Origin: an uncultured Treponema sp.
Lineage (GTDB): Bacteria > Spirochaetota > Spirochaetia > Treponematales > Treponemataceae
Reading direction: 5' to 3'
NCBI GenBank assembly: GCA_937885235.1
Contig: CAKZZK010000236.1
Location: 1 to 22,839, forward strand
DNA: 22,839 bases
Each line of letters begins with the position of its first letter. The first letter of the stretch is position 1. The notes below the pieces were generated by a model. That model saw only the letters and a program-made list of their open reading frames with translations, was not told the DNA's origin and made no database searches. Positions 1 to 7,250 of this stretch are shown here, in pieces. A program made the translations under genes and the position numbers.

Positions 1-365
1 CGGTGGTCATACTCGGTCCCGCGGGACGGAACCTTGCGGCGGGCATGAGCGGCGGCACTGCCTATGTGCTTGATATGGAGCACACGCTTTACCGCAGGCT
101 GAACAAGCAGCTTGTCGCCATGGAAGAGGTGACTGACCGCCACGATGAGGGCATACTCAGAAACCTCATTGAGCGCCATGTCCGCGAGACGGGCAGTCCG
201 CTCGGCAGCCGCATCCTTGCGGATTTTTCAGCCTGCCTTCCGCACTTCAAGAAGATTGTGCCCAATGACTACCGGCGTATGCTCAGCGAGATAAGCCACG
301 CGGAGGAACGCGGGCTTGCCCACGATGAGGCTGTGCTCGAAGCCTTCAAAAAGATTACGGCGTAG
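1..365 (+). CDS. gltB: Glutamate synthase large subunit, C-terminal fragment (5' end outside window)
   Basis: This is the last 120 or so residues of glutamate synthase large chain, which makes two glutamates from glutamine and 2-oxoglutarate in ammonia assimilation. The visible part belongs to the C-terminal GXGXG beta-helix domain: GRNLAAGMSGGTAYVLD matches the family signature (GrN-AAGMSGG-AYV). The tail follows the usual order, with RHVRETGS, then an Asp-Tyr-Arg pair after a Val-Pro (IVPNDYRRML) near the end. The frame is open at base 1, so the start and the glutaminase and FMN-binding domains lie upstream of the window. The gene ends with TAG at 363-365 and is followed by a strong terminator. 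No small-subunit gene (gltD) follows, so if present it lies elsewhere or upstream. The family call is secure from the motif; cofactor specificity cannot be judged from this piece. Confidence 0.9.
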   Translation, partial: VVILGPAGRNLAAGMSGGTAYVLDMEHTLYRRLNKQLVAMEEVTDRHDEGILRNLIERHVRETGSPLGSRILADFSACLPHFKKIVPNDYRRMLSEISHAEERGLAHDEAVLEAFKKITA

Positions 366-396
366 CGTGCAGAAATAAGCGGACTACCATTTCCTT

Positions 397-442
397 GCCC
401 TCCGAAAGCCTTTCCCTTACAGGCGCTCGGAGGGCTTTTTTT
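397..442 (+). terminator. Rho-independent terminator after gltB
   Basis: The arms GCCCTCCGA (397-405) and TCGGAGGGC (427-435) are perfectly complementary, with a short inner GCC/GGC pairing, and are followed by seven T (436-442). The T-tract is on the plus strand only, so it ends the gltB transcript. It touches the stop codon of the convergent minus-strand gene, whose own transcript would carry the hairpin without a U-tract. Confidence 0.85.
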
Positions 443-2348
443 AGCGGCAGGCGTAGCCCCCTATGGAGACGTAGCTTGTGCCGTACCGCGTCCGCTTGCC
501 GTCTGCATCGTATTCCTCTTCCAGATAGACTTCCGTGAGCACGAGCGTTGTTCCATCGGGCATAGAAAGGAAGAGCCTTTCTTCCCCGCAGGGAGCGTCC
601 TCTATTTTGCCCAGTGCCTCGTTCCAGTCCATGCGCTTGAGGTGCGAGCGGATTTCTGCCGTTATGTCGTAGCTGTGCTCGTAACCACCGTCGGGGAGCC
701 TTTCGCCGTAGCCCACAATGATTTTCCTTTCAGCATTGGGGCTTTCGGGGGTAGCCGCGTCCTCTGGTTCACGCCAAGCCACATCGTAGTATTCCTGACT
801 GACGGGCAGAAGCCGCCAGACAGAACTAAAGCGGGAAACGTCCAGAGGCTTTGAAGCGCTGTCCGTCCTGTACGCCAAAGTGTAGCCGTGCGCTTTTCCG
901 TATTCTCTGGAATAGGCAAAGCCGAAGAGCTTTTCAAAATCATATTTGATGACGGCTTTTGTGACGAGGCTGCCTTTTTCTATGCGGTATACGACATCCT
1001 TCGTTTCGTAGCGGGCGCGTTCTGCCCAGGGGTAGCGGGACTCTTTGGGGCTGAGCGTCAGCCATGCGTCAACGATGGCTGCCTTTTCCTGCTCGCTGAG
1101 CCCAACTCCGTTTGCGACATCCGCCATGCCGTGCGAACGGTAGATGCGGAATATGCGGGCGGTCTGGCTCCGTTCCGCGCTCGCTTTTATATTGAGCGGA
1201 GTGATGCTGCCGGCAAGCAGGAAAAGGGCGAGTATGGCGGGAATGTATCTGCCAAAGTCCTTTTTGCAATCGTTCCCGATGATGCAGAGCACAAGGCAGC
1301 CCGTGCTGAACAGGATATAGAGCAGGCTTGCCACCCGCGCCTGTGTGTAGCCGTAAGCGGAGACCCTGAGCGCAAAGGCAATGCACTGGGTGACGAGGAG
1401 CGGCAGGAGCACGAAGGGGCCCGCTTTTTTGAACAGGTCTGTGAAGCGCGTCTTATACATCGCTGTGGCAAAGAGGAAGAAAACGTAGCCCGCGCTCGCG
1501 CAGGAGACAAAGGAATTTATCTTGCCGGAGGGCATGGTGCGCATCACAAGGCTTTTCAGCAGGTAGCAGTACAGCACCGCCACAAGCATGACATAGAGGG
1601 GCAGCAGCATATAGAGCATGATGGCGCGGTACGCCTTTGGCACCGCTATGTCTTCCTTGGGCTTTGTCGTATATGCCACGAAGAGTCCGGTGAAGAGGAC
1701 GAGGCAGGGGATGAAATTCAGCAGGCAGCCGATGACGGTGTCCGCAGGCTCTGGGATTTTTACAAGGAGCTGCTTCACGGCAAGGTAGATGAGGTTCAAG
1801 CCCGCCATGACGCAGCCGCAGGCAATCCCTGCGATGATGCCCGCTATGATGCAGTTTGGCACGACAAGCTCCGTCCCGTATTGCCGCATGAGGATGAATG
1901 CGCAGGCGGCAGAGAGGGCAAGCAGCACGCCCCAGAAGACAATCCATGTCAGGGAAGTGACTGTCGCAAAGAACAGGCTTGCGGGAAAGAGCGAGAGCAC
2001 AAAGACAGCCCCCTGCACAATGCCCGGCAGTGCCCGCCCCGCGCGCTCTTTGGGGAGCGGCTCGTACAGCAGTCCGAGCAGGACGGAAATCACCATGCCC
2101 CAGGCTGCGGGCAGGATGAACGAAAGCATCCGCGCTTCAAAGACTTCCCGTCTGGCGATGATTTCGTGCCATTGCAGTGAATCGCATACTATATCCGCAT
2201 CCGCGGTGCTGAATAATTTCCATGCCGAGGTTTTAAGCGAAAGGCAGACAGCGGCAAGCAGTCCCAGCGCAAAGAGTGCGGGAAAGCGCAGTACGGCAGG
2301 CTTGAGCGAAGCCCACAGCTTTTTAAAAATATTCTTGCGTGTGCTCAT
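441..2348 (-). CDS. DUF4153-type polytopic membrane protein
   Basis: A 635-residue membrane protein. The first 390 or so residues contain roughly 11-12 hydrophobic segments, starting with the one containing ALFALGLLAAVCLSL, and the last 240 or so residues are soluble. The segment RVSAYGYTQARVASLLYILF resembles the conserved R-x-x-x-YG-T-x-R core of DUF4153 proteins, a family of unknown function found in many bacteria. The soluble tail carries no motif I recognise. I chose the ATG at 2348 (MSTRKNIFKKLW). A TTG ten codons upstream (2378) is in frame, and GGGAAG lies about 10 nt before that TTG, so the longer form is possible. The gene lies downstream of the SanA-like gene on the same strand, separated by the 22-nt tandem repeats, and may be co-transcribed with it. 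Family assignment is from memory of the motif; function is unknown. Confidence 0.7.
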   Translation of the reverse strand: MSTRKNIFKKLWASLKPAVLRFPALFALGLLAAVCLSLKTSAWKLFSTADADIVCDSLQWHEIIARREVFEARMLSFILPAAWGMVISVLLGLLYEPLPKERAGRALPGIVQGAVFVLSLFPASLFFATVTSLTWIVFWGVLLALSAACAFILMRQYGTELVVPNCIIAGIIAGIACGCVMAGLNLIYLAVKQLLVKIPEPADTVIGCLLNFIPCLVLFTGLFVAYTTKPKEDIAVPKAYRAIMLYMLLPLYVMLVAVLYCYLLKSLVMRTMPSGKINSFVSCASAGYVFFLFATAMYKTRFTDLFKKAGPFVLLPLLVTQCIAFALRVSAYGYTQARVASLLYILFSTGCLVLCIIGNDCKKDFGRYIPAILALFLLAGSITPLNIKASAERSQTARIFRIYRSHGMADVANGVGLSEQEKAAIVDAWLTLSPKESRYPWAERARYETKDVVYRIEKGSLVTKAVIKYDFEKLFGFAYSREYGKAHGYTLAYRTDSASKPLDVSRFSSVWRLLPVSQEYYDVAWREPEDAATPESPNAERKIIVGYGERLPDGGYEHSYDITAEIRSHLKRMDWNEALGKIEDAPCGEERLFLSMPDGTTLVLTEVYLEEEYDADGKRTRYGTSYVSIGGYACR

Positions 2349-2398
2349 AATACACAGAGAACCAACAAGCCGCCACAAATGTTACAGGACTTCCCGAC

Positions 2399-2486
2399 CG
2401 TAGCAGCCTTGATTATGAAACGTAGCAGCCTTTACTAGAAAACCTAGAAGCCTTTACTACGCATCGTAATAGCCTTAGCTGCGCAT
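2399..2486. repeat. Four tandem degenerate 22-nt repeats
   Basis: Four units of exactly 22 nt follow each other without gaps: 2399-2420, 2421-2442, 2443-2464 and 2465-2486. Each has the pattern CSTARHAGCCTT followed by an A/T-rich half; the core AGCCTT is invariant. Units 1 and 2 share CGTAGCAGCCTT, units 2 and 3 share AGCCTTTACTA, and units 3 and 4 share the ending GCAT. The unit 3/4 junction is partly palindromic (CTACG-CAT-CGTAA). The array fills nearly the whole interval between the SanA-like stop and the DUF4153 start, ending one base before the SanA-like stop codon. No similar sequence was noticed elsewhere in the window. Confidence 0.8.
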
Positions 2487-3158
2487 TTAATCCCAAGATT
2501 TCGCCGCTTCGCCGTCTATCGGTATCTTTTCCCCGAGGTAGGTGGGCTTTGCCTTAAAGCAGACGAGGAAGAAGCTCTTTATCCGCGCGAGGCATTCCCT
2601 GATTTCCCAGCTTGCGTGGAGCCGTCTGCTGAAAGGCGCGATTTCGGGGGCTTTGTAGGCAACAGCGTCAAGCCCCAGCTTCCGCGCGATGTAGACGGAG
2701 CGTGCCAGATGGAAGCCCTGCGTTGCGATGACGGCATTGTCAACGCAGAAAATCGCCTTTGCCCGATACATCGTCTCGTAGGTGGAAAAGCCCGCGTGGT
2801 CCATGAAGAGTATGCCGCCGTCTATGCCGTAGACCTGCTGCATAAAAATGCGCATCCGGTTCACTTCGTCATAGTCCTTCCTGCCGTGGTCCCCGGAGAG
2901 GAGCACTTTTTCCGCCTTGCCGTTTTTTACGCAGTCCGCCGCCGCTTCAAGCCTGTCGCGGACAACGTGCGAGACGGTGGTGCTGTACACCCTTCCACCG
3001 GGAACAATCACCGTATATTTGCGGGGCAGCTCTTTCAGCGACGTGTAGATGTAGGGCTTGGCAAAGCGTATCATATATATGTTTATGCCTACGCCGCCCA
3101 AGGCGATGAAGACGCCGGCGCAGAGGGCGAAAAGGGCAAGGTGTTTGAGGAATTTCAT
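2487..3158 (-). CDS. sanA: SanA/YdcF-like DUF218 envelope protein
   Basis: A 223-residue protein with one N-terminal membrane anchor (about residues 6-27, hydrophobic with Lys before it) and a DUF218 domain. The visible family motifs come in the expected order: IVPGG, then VLLSGDHGRKDYDEVNRM, then DHAGFSTYETMYRAK, then ATQGFHLARSVYIARKLGLDA. These are characteristic of SanA, an inner-membrane protein linked to envelope barrier function and vancomycin sensitivity in enterobacteria; the biochemical activity of the family is not settled. The start at 3158 (MKFLKHL) is preferred over a TTG 17 codons upstream because a good -10 box (3167-3172) lies between them. With that promoter the mRNA would begin within a few bases of the ATG. 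The gene is divergent from the first AAA/nuclease gene and shares its 5' region with it. Confidence 0.72.
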   Translation of the reverse strand: MKFLKHLALFALCAGVFIALGGVGINIYMIRFAKPYIYTSLKELPRKYTVIVPGGRVYSTTVSHVVRDRLEAAADCVKNGKAEKVLLSGDHGRKDYDEVNRMRIFMQQVYGIDGGILFMDHAGFSTYETMYRAKAIFCVDNAVIATQGFHLARSVYIARKLGLDAVAYKAPEIAPFSRRLHASWEIRECLARIKSFFLVCFKAKPTYLGEKIPIDGEAAKSWD

Positions 3159-3166
3159 CTCCGTTG

Positions 3167-3195
3167 ATTGTAGCACAGCGCGGGAAGCTGTACAA
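3167..3195 (-). promoter_or_regulatory. Promoter of the SanA-like gene
   Basis: On the minus strand, the -10 TACAAT (3167-3172), preceded by TGC (extended -10), and a weaker -35 TTGTAC (3190-3195) are 17 nt apart. The -10 ends 8 nt before the ATG at 3158, so the leader would be nearly absent. The -35 lies inside the repeat unit and abuts the -35 of the divergent AAA/nuclease promoter. Confidence 0.55.
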
Positions 3196-3233
3196 TATTG
3201 CTTCGGCAACGGGAACCATGTTATACTACAGCT
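3186..3233. promoter_or_regulatory. Inverted repeat AGCTGTA/TACAGCT bracketing the AAA/nuclease promoter
   Basis: AGCTGTA at 3186-3192 and TACAGCT at 3227-3233 are perfect inverted copies. They enclose both core elements of the plus-strand promoter; the right arm touches the -10 and ends at the ATG, and the left arm overlaps the -35 of the divergent SanA-like promoter. The same pair exists in repeat copy 2 (8559-8565 and 8600-8606). It could be an operator for both genes, or chance; no regulator is identified. Confidence 0.3.
3198..3227 (+). promoter_or_regulatory. Promoter of AAA/nuclease gene, copy 1
   Basis: The -35 is TTGCTT (3198-3203) and the -10 is TATACT (3222-3227), with an 18-nt spacer. 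The ATG at 3234 follows the -10 after only 6 nt, so the transcript should begin at or next to the start codon. There is no Shine-Dalgarno sequence. The -35 overlaps a short TTGC-TTCG-GCAA hairpin sequence. Confidence 0.6.
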
Positions 3234-4829
3234 ATGGGAACATATCTCAATCCGAATAACCAGAATTTTCTCAGGCAGGTGCAGACAGGCCGCTATGTGG
3301 ACAAAACCATGCTCATTGACGAGACGAACAGACGCATCGATGATCCGACCTTCGGTTTTATCTGCATCAGCCGCCCGCGCCGCTTTGGGAAATCGCTTGC
3401 GGAGGATATGCTTGCCGCCTACTATTCCAAGGGGGCGGATTCCCGTGAGCTTTTTGCGCCGTACAAGATTGCGAAGAGCGCCTCATTCGGGCAATACTTG
3501 AACAAGTTCAACGTGGTCAAGATGGATTTGAACGCGATGTACGGAAAGTGGCAGGGCTTAAGTCTTGAAGAAAAAGCAAGGAACACATTTATAGGATATC
3601 TTTCTCAGAAGATATGTGCGGAATTTAAGGCGGGCTTTCCGGATGTCCGTTTTGCCGAAACCTCACTTGCAGATTACATTCAGCAGGTGTACGCGCAGAA
3701 GGGCGAGAGCTTCATCGTCATCATAGATGAATACGATGTGCTTGTGCGCGAGCAGGTTCCCGAAGAGGAGTTCAAGGTCTATCTTGGCTTCCTCAATTCG
3801 CTGTTCAAGAATGCGGAGCTGAGGCCCGCGATTTCGCTTGCGTACCTGACGGGGATACTCCCCATTATGAAAGACAAAATTCAGTCTAAATTGAATACAT
3901 TCTGTCTGTACACGATGCTCGACCCAAGTAAATTTACCGACTACGTGGGCTTCACGCAGGACGAAGTCAAGGCAATCTGCGAAAGATACGGACTGGACTA
4001 TGAGCTGTGCAAGAGCTGGTATGACGGCTACCGGCTGAAAAACGTTGAGGTATATAATCCCGAGTCCGTAATTCGGGCTGCGGTGACCAATGAATTTCGC
4101 TCTTATTGGAGCGGGACATCCAGTTACGAGGTGGTGGCAGAGAAAATCCGCATGAACTTTGCGGGGACGAAGGAAGCCGTTATCGCTATGCTTGGCGGTG
4201 AAAAAGTCGATGTCAATGTTGAAAAATACAACAACACGATGACGGAAATAAACAGCAGAGACGAGGTATTCACCTTCCTCATTCATCTGGGGTATCTCGC
4301 TTATGATGAAAAGGAAGAGCAGTGCTACATTCCAAACCGTGAGATTATGAAGGAGTGGCAGAGCGCTATCGAGAATAATGAGGACTATGCCGAGACAGAC
4401 AAAATAATCAAAGGCTCAAAGCAGCTCCTTCGGGACACCCTCGCGATGGACGAGGCTGCTGTGGCGCAGGCTTTGGACACGGCGCATATCCACGTATCAA
4501 GCAACCGAAACTACAATAACGAATACTCACTTCACGCGACAATCTACCTTGCGTATATCTATGCGATAAACCATTACACCATCGTGAAGGAGATGAGCGC
4601 GGGGAAGGGCTATGCGGACATCGTGTACATTCCCTTCGACAAGACGAAATCAGCGCTCATCGTGGAGCTGAAACGCAATTCGTCAACGGAAAGCGCGCTG
4701 AACCAGATACGCGGGAAGCAGTATTTCGACTGCCTTGCGGGCTGGCACGGCGGCATCCTCTTCGTGGGCGTAAACTACGATGCGGAGACAAAGAAGCACG
4801 AGTGCAAAATCGAGCGCTTTGTGAAGTAG
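3234..4829 (+). CDS. AAA-ATPase-like / PD-(D/E)XK nuclease protein, copy 1
   Basis: A 531-residue cytoplasmic protein of the AAA-ATPase_like plus PD-(D/E)XK (former DUF1703) family. The Walker A variant RPRRFGKS is at 47-54, with Lys53. Walker B is FIVIIDEYD, with Asp165 and Glu166. The C-terminal nuclease core has Asp462 (YADIVYIP), Glu478 and Lys480 (ALIVELK), then Gln491 and Tyr497 (NQIRGKQY), so both active sites look intact. Such genes occur in many near-identical copies in some anaerobe and spirochaete genomes; their role is unknown, with suggestions of mobile-element or defence functions. The start MGTYLNPNN is chosen because the promoter's -10 lies 6 nt before it; a TTG 12 codons upstream would fall on the -35. 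The gene is nearly identical to the one at 8607 but ends with TAG directly after FVK. Confidence 0.85.
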   Translation: MGTYLNPNNQNFLRQVQTGRYVDKTMLIDETNRRIDDPTFGFICISRPRRFGKSLAEDMLAAYYSKGADSRELFAPYKIAKSASFGQYLNKFNVVKMDLNAMYGKWQGLSLEEKARNTFIGYLSQKICAEFKAGFPDVRFAETSLADYIQQVYAQKGESFIVIIDEYDVLVREQVPEEEFKVYLGFLNSLFKNAELRPAISLAYLTGILPIMKDKIQSKLNTFCLYTMLDPSKFTDYVGFTQDEVKAICERYGLDYELCKSWYDGYRLKNVEVYNPESVIRAAVTNEFRSYWSGTSSYEVVAEKIRMNFAGTKEAVIAMLGGEKVDVNVEKYNNTMTEINSRDEVFTFLIHLGYLAYDEKEEQCYIPNREIMKEWQSAIENNEDYAETDKIIKGSKQLLRDTLAMDEAAVAQALDTAHIHVSSNRNYNNEYSLHATIYLAYIYAINHYTIVKEMSAGKGYADIVYIPFDKTKSALIVELKRNSSTESALNQIRGKQYFDCLAGWHGGILFVGVNYDAETKKHECKIERFVK

Positions 4830-4846
4830 TGCTGTCTAACGCTGCC

Positions 4847-4875
4847 TTGCAAAAAGAGGCAGGACTGTGTATAGT
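4847..4875 (+). promoter_or_regulatory. Promoter of the creB-like response regulator gene
   Basis: TTGCAA (4847-4852) and TATAGT (4870-4875) are separated by 17 nt. The GTG start at 4886 lies 10 nt after the -10, leaving an expected leader of only a few bases and no Shine-Dalgarno sequence. This promoter sits in the 56-nt gap after the AAA/nuclease stop codon, so creBC need not depend on read-through from it. Confidence 0.6.
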
Positions 4876-4885
4876 GGGAATCATA

Positions 4886-5572
4886 GTGACCATTGCCATT
4901 GTAGATGATGAAAAAAATATCAGGCTCACGGTAAAGAGCGCGCTTGAAAAAGAGGGCTTTGCGGTACAAACCTTTGCGGACGGGGCACAGGCATACAGCG
5001 CGTTTGCAGCAGGCGGCACCGTCCCCGCGCTGTATATTCTCGACATCATGATGCCCGCTATGGACGGACTTTCCTTGCTCAGAAAGCTGCGGGAGGGCGG
5101 CTATGCTATGCCCGTGATGTTCCTCACCTCAAAGGATGAGGAGTTTGACCGCGTGCTCGGTCTGGAGCTGGGAGCTGATGACTACCTCTGCAAGCCTTTT
5201 TCGTTACGTGAACTTGTAGCGCGGGTGCACGTACTGCTCAGACGCTGTGCTATGGCGCAGGGTGGCACTATGGCGGCGCAGAAGCCTGCGGACACGCTCT
5301 CCATAGATGCCATCTCGCTCAACCGTACAGCCTATACCGCTGCCGTTGGCGGCGAGCCGCTGGAGCTAACGGTGACAGAATTCCGTCTGCTGGAAACCTT
5401 TCTGCTGCACAGGGGAGAGGTGCTTACGCGGGACCAGCTCATTCAGACCGCCTATCCCGAGGACACCTATCTGAACGACCGCGCCATCGACTGCCATATC
5501 AAGCGTTTGCGAAAGAAAATCGGTAGTGAACGCATAGAGACTGTGTACGGGCTTGGCTATCGCTTTCCATGA
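4886..5572 (+). CDS. creB: OmpR-family response regulator (CreB/ChvI-like)
   Basis: A 228-residue two-domain response regulator. The receiver domain has the acidic pair Asp7-Asp8 (IVDDEK), the phosphorylated Asp53 (YILDIMMPAMDG), Thr81 (MFLTSKD) and Lys103 (LCKPFSLREL). The C-terminal winged helix contains ELTVTEFRLLETFLLHRGEV and ends with IDCHIKRLRKKIG and VYGLGYRF, the standard DNA-binding signature. It should bind DNA when phosphorylated by the kinase encoded next, with which it overlaps by four bases (ATGA). The GTG at 4886 is preferred because receiver domains normally begin just before the VDDE strand and the -10 box is 10 nt upstream; the longer in-frame ORF from 4802 would cross the promoter. 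The cre name rests on the creC and creD neighbours; by sequence alone ChvI would fit as well. Confidence 0.85.
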   Translation: MTIAIVDDEKNIRLTVKSALEKEGFAVQTFADGAQAYSAFAAGGTVPALYILDIMMPAMDGLSLLRKLREGGYAMPVMFLTSKDEEFDRVLGLELGADDYLCKPFSLRELVARVHVLLRRCAMAQGGTMAAQKPADTLSIDAISLNRTAYTAAVGGEPLELTVTEFRLLETFLLHRGEVLTRDQLIQTAYPEDTYLNDRAIDCHIKRLRKKIGSERIETVYGLGYRFP

Positions 5573-7164
5573 TACGCTTGCGCTTTCCCATCAGCCTGCA
5601 AATTTCCCTCTTCCTCGTCATCGTCGCTTTTATCCCCGTGGCAGTAATGATGATGCTCCATACATACGAAAACCAGCTTTTGTCGTTTGCCGAGGCATCA
5701 AATGTGCAACAGGCGCGTCTTATGGCTGCAAGCCTTGCGGCAAAGGAGAGCACCGTCATAGAGGCGGAGGACGCACGGCGGATTTTGCAGAATATGAACG
5801 GGGATTTCGATGCCCGCATCCGTGTGCTGGATTCAGACGGACGCTTGCTTGCGGATTCAAGCACGCTCGACACTGTTTCCGACGAAGTGCAGATAGCGGA
5901 CAGGGGCAGCGCCGCAAGAAGTACACCGGAGGCTTCGGATAATTGGATCTACCACTTGCTTTCAACTCCTATCCGCATTTACCGCAGGCATTTTCGTCCG
6001 CCTTCTATTTCCTACAGCAGTGCGGATTACTATGTGGGTGCCGCAATCTACGATGGAGTGGAAATTCAAGCGGCAAAGGCAGGACGGTATGGGGCGGCAA
6101 CACGCATTTCAAGCGGCGGGCAGCGCTCTGTGACGCTCTATTCTGCGGTACCCGTGAGCAGGGAGGGAGAAGTAATAGGCATTGTACTCGTGTCGCGCTC
6201 CACCTATCGCATCCTGCAAAACCTCTACGAGCTCCGTCTTGACCTGGGCAAGGTCTTTCTTTTGTCGCTTGTGGTTGTCATCGTCATTGCCCTCTTTCTC
6301 GTGTGCAGAGTCAGCGTGCCGTTAAAGCGCCTTTCACGCCAGACCACAGCCTGTGCGGATAAAAAGGGACGCATCATTTCCACAAAGTTTACGGGAAGGA
6401 AGCGGCTGGACGAAATAGGCGACCTTTCGCGTTCCTTCACCGCGCTCATCGAAAAGCTCAATGCGCGTATCAGATATACTGAGGCATTTTCCGCAGATGT
6501 ATCTCACGAGTTCAAGAATCCGCTCGCCGCCATCCGTTCCTCTGCGGAGCTGCTTGCCGATGAAGGTACGGGAGATTCAGAGCGCATGCAGTTCACTACC
6601 GCCATCCTTGATGAAGTGACGCATCTGCAAACCCTGCTCTCCGGTGTACGGCGCATTTCGCAGATAGACGGCGGGAGCACAGAGGAGGAAGCAGAATATA
6701 TTCCGGTTGAGCCATTCATCAAGAACATCATCACCCGCCTGCAATGGCATTACCCTGCTGCCGACATCAGCTTCCGCGCGAAATGTGGTACAGCCTCCAT
6801 CCGCATAAATCCCGAACACTTTGACCGATTGCTTGATAACATAATCGGCAACGCGGCAAGCCTTGCAGGCAAGGTGCTTGTGACTGCGGAGCTTCAAGAT
6901 TCGCGCGGCAAGCAGGGGCGCAGCAGATTCCTGTGCATTATAATAGAAGACAATGGAAAAGGTGTTCCTCCCGAAGAAGCGGAAAAGATATTCACCCGCT
7001 TTTATTCCAACCGTGAGGACGGTCATGGACACACGGGATTGGGACTGTCCATTGTAAAAGCCATCGTTGATGTAGCAGGGGGAACGATAAATGTGGGAAA
7101 AAGCCCTGCGCTCGGCGGTGCCATGTTCACCGTGACTCTGCCGAATTTACAGGGCTTAAAATAA
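5569..7164 (+). CDS. creC: Sensor histidine kinase (CreC/ChvG-like)
   Basis: A 531-residue membrane histidine kinase. It has a first transmembrane helix at about residues 11-31, an extracytoplasmic sensor of about 195 residues containing ARIRVLDSDGRLLADS, and a second helix at about 229-248 followed by a HAMP linker. The dimerisation/phosphorylation helix carries His313 (FSADVSHEFKNPLAAIR). The catalytic domain has N-box residues Asn424 and Asn428, G1 Asp461 (IEDNGKGVP), an F-box (IFTRFYSNRE) and G2 GHTGLGLSIVKAI. All catalytic motifs are intact. The sensor region with LLSTPIRIYRRHFRPPS resembles ChvG-type sensors more than enterobacterial CreC. It overlaps the regulator gene by four bases, so the two are translationally coupled. 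The signal is unknown; the linked creD suggests envelope stress. Confidence 0.85.
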   Translation: MIRLRFPISLQISLFLVIVAFIPVAVMMMLHTYENQLLSFAEASNVQQARLMAASLAAKESTVIEAEDARRILQNMNGDFDARIRVLDSDGRLLADSSTLDTVSDEVQIADRGSAARSTPEASDNWIYHLLSTPIRIYRRHFRPPSISYSSADYYVGAAIYDGVEIQAAKAGRYGAATRISSGGQRSVTLYSAVPVSREGEVIGIVLVSRSTYRILQNLYELRLDLGKVFLLSLVVVIVIALFLVCRVSVPLKRLSRQTTACADKKGRIISTKFTGRKRLDEIGDLSRSFTALIEKLNARIRYTEAFSADVSHEFKNPLAAIRSSAELLADEGTGDSERMQFTTAILDEVTHLQTLLSGVRRISQIDGGSTEEEAEYIPVEPFIKNIITRLQWHYPAADISFRAKCGTASIRINPEHFDRLLDNIIGNAASLAGKVLVTAELQDSRGKQGRSRFLCIIIEDNGKGVPPEEAEKIFTRFYSNREDGHGHTGLGLSIVKAIVDVAGGTINVGKSPALGGAMFTVTLPNLQGLK

Positions 7165-7173
7165 CACATTCCT

Positions 7174-7205
7174 GCCACAATTTTGCCGCAATCGCATCTT
7201 ATACT
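7174..7205 (+). promoter_or_regulatory. Candidate regulator-binding direct repeat and -10 box upstream of creD
   Basis: GCCACAA (7174-7180) and GCCGCAA (7185-7191) form a direct repeat with an 11-bp period. A TATACT -10 box follows at 7200-7205, with no recognisable -35. A repeat with one-turn period placed over the -35 position is the usual layout for OmpR-family activators, and the known enterobacterial CreB site is also an 11-bp-period direct repeat. The sequence of the repeat differs from the enterobacterial one, so the link to this CreB-like protein is inference. Confidence 0.45.
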
Positions 7206-7206
7206 G

Positions 7207-7247
7207 GCTCCTGTCAAAGGGCGGTAAGCCTTAATGATAAGGAGCTT
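7207..7247 (+). promoter_or_regulatory. Leader of creD with structures covering the ribosome binding site
   Basis: The Shine-Dalgarno AAGGAG (7239-7244) is inside two alternative pairings. CCTTA (7229-7233) pairs with TAAGG (7238-7242) around an ATGA loop, extended by AAG/CTT outside. GCTCCT (7207-7212) is complementary to AGGAGC (7240-7245). The two cannot form together. Either would limit ribosome access unless opened. Unlike the other genes next to promoters in this window, creD has a leader of about 40 nt. Confidence 0.35.
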
Positions 7248-7250
7248 TTT

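Larger units (their letters stand above)
3182..4771. repeat. 1.59-kb direct repeat, copy 1
   Basis: This stretch appears identical base for base to 8555-10144 (offset 5373). It contains a promoter and nearly the whole AAA/nuclease gene. Identity starts abruptly at GGGAAGCTGTAC. After 4771 the copies differ at four of the next 56 bases (4772, 4781, 4814, 4817) and become unrelated from 4828. The two copies are in the same orientation and flank creBCD. No terminal inverted repeats or target-site duplications were seen. Confidence 0.95.

Noticed and set aside
888..2180. Long plus-strand ORF of 430 codons opposite the DUF4153 gene
   Set aside because: Its product is rich in His, Asp, Gly and Gln with no domain, and the opposite strand gives a coherent membrane protein with a family motif. 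It is a shadow of that gene.
2399..2486. Short repeats as a CRISPR array
   Set aside because: Units are contiguous with no spacers, they diverge from each other, and no cas genes are present.
3198..3209. TTGC-TTCG-GCAA tetraloop hairpin as a regulatory RNA element
   Set aside because: Only four base pairs, and it lies at the -35 position, upstream of the predicted transcript start, so it would not be in the gene's own mRNA.
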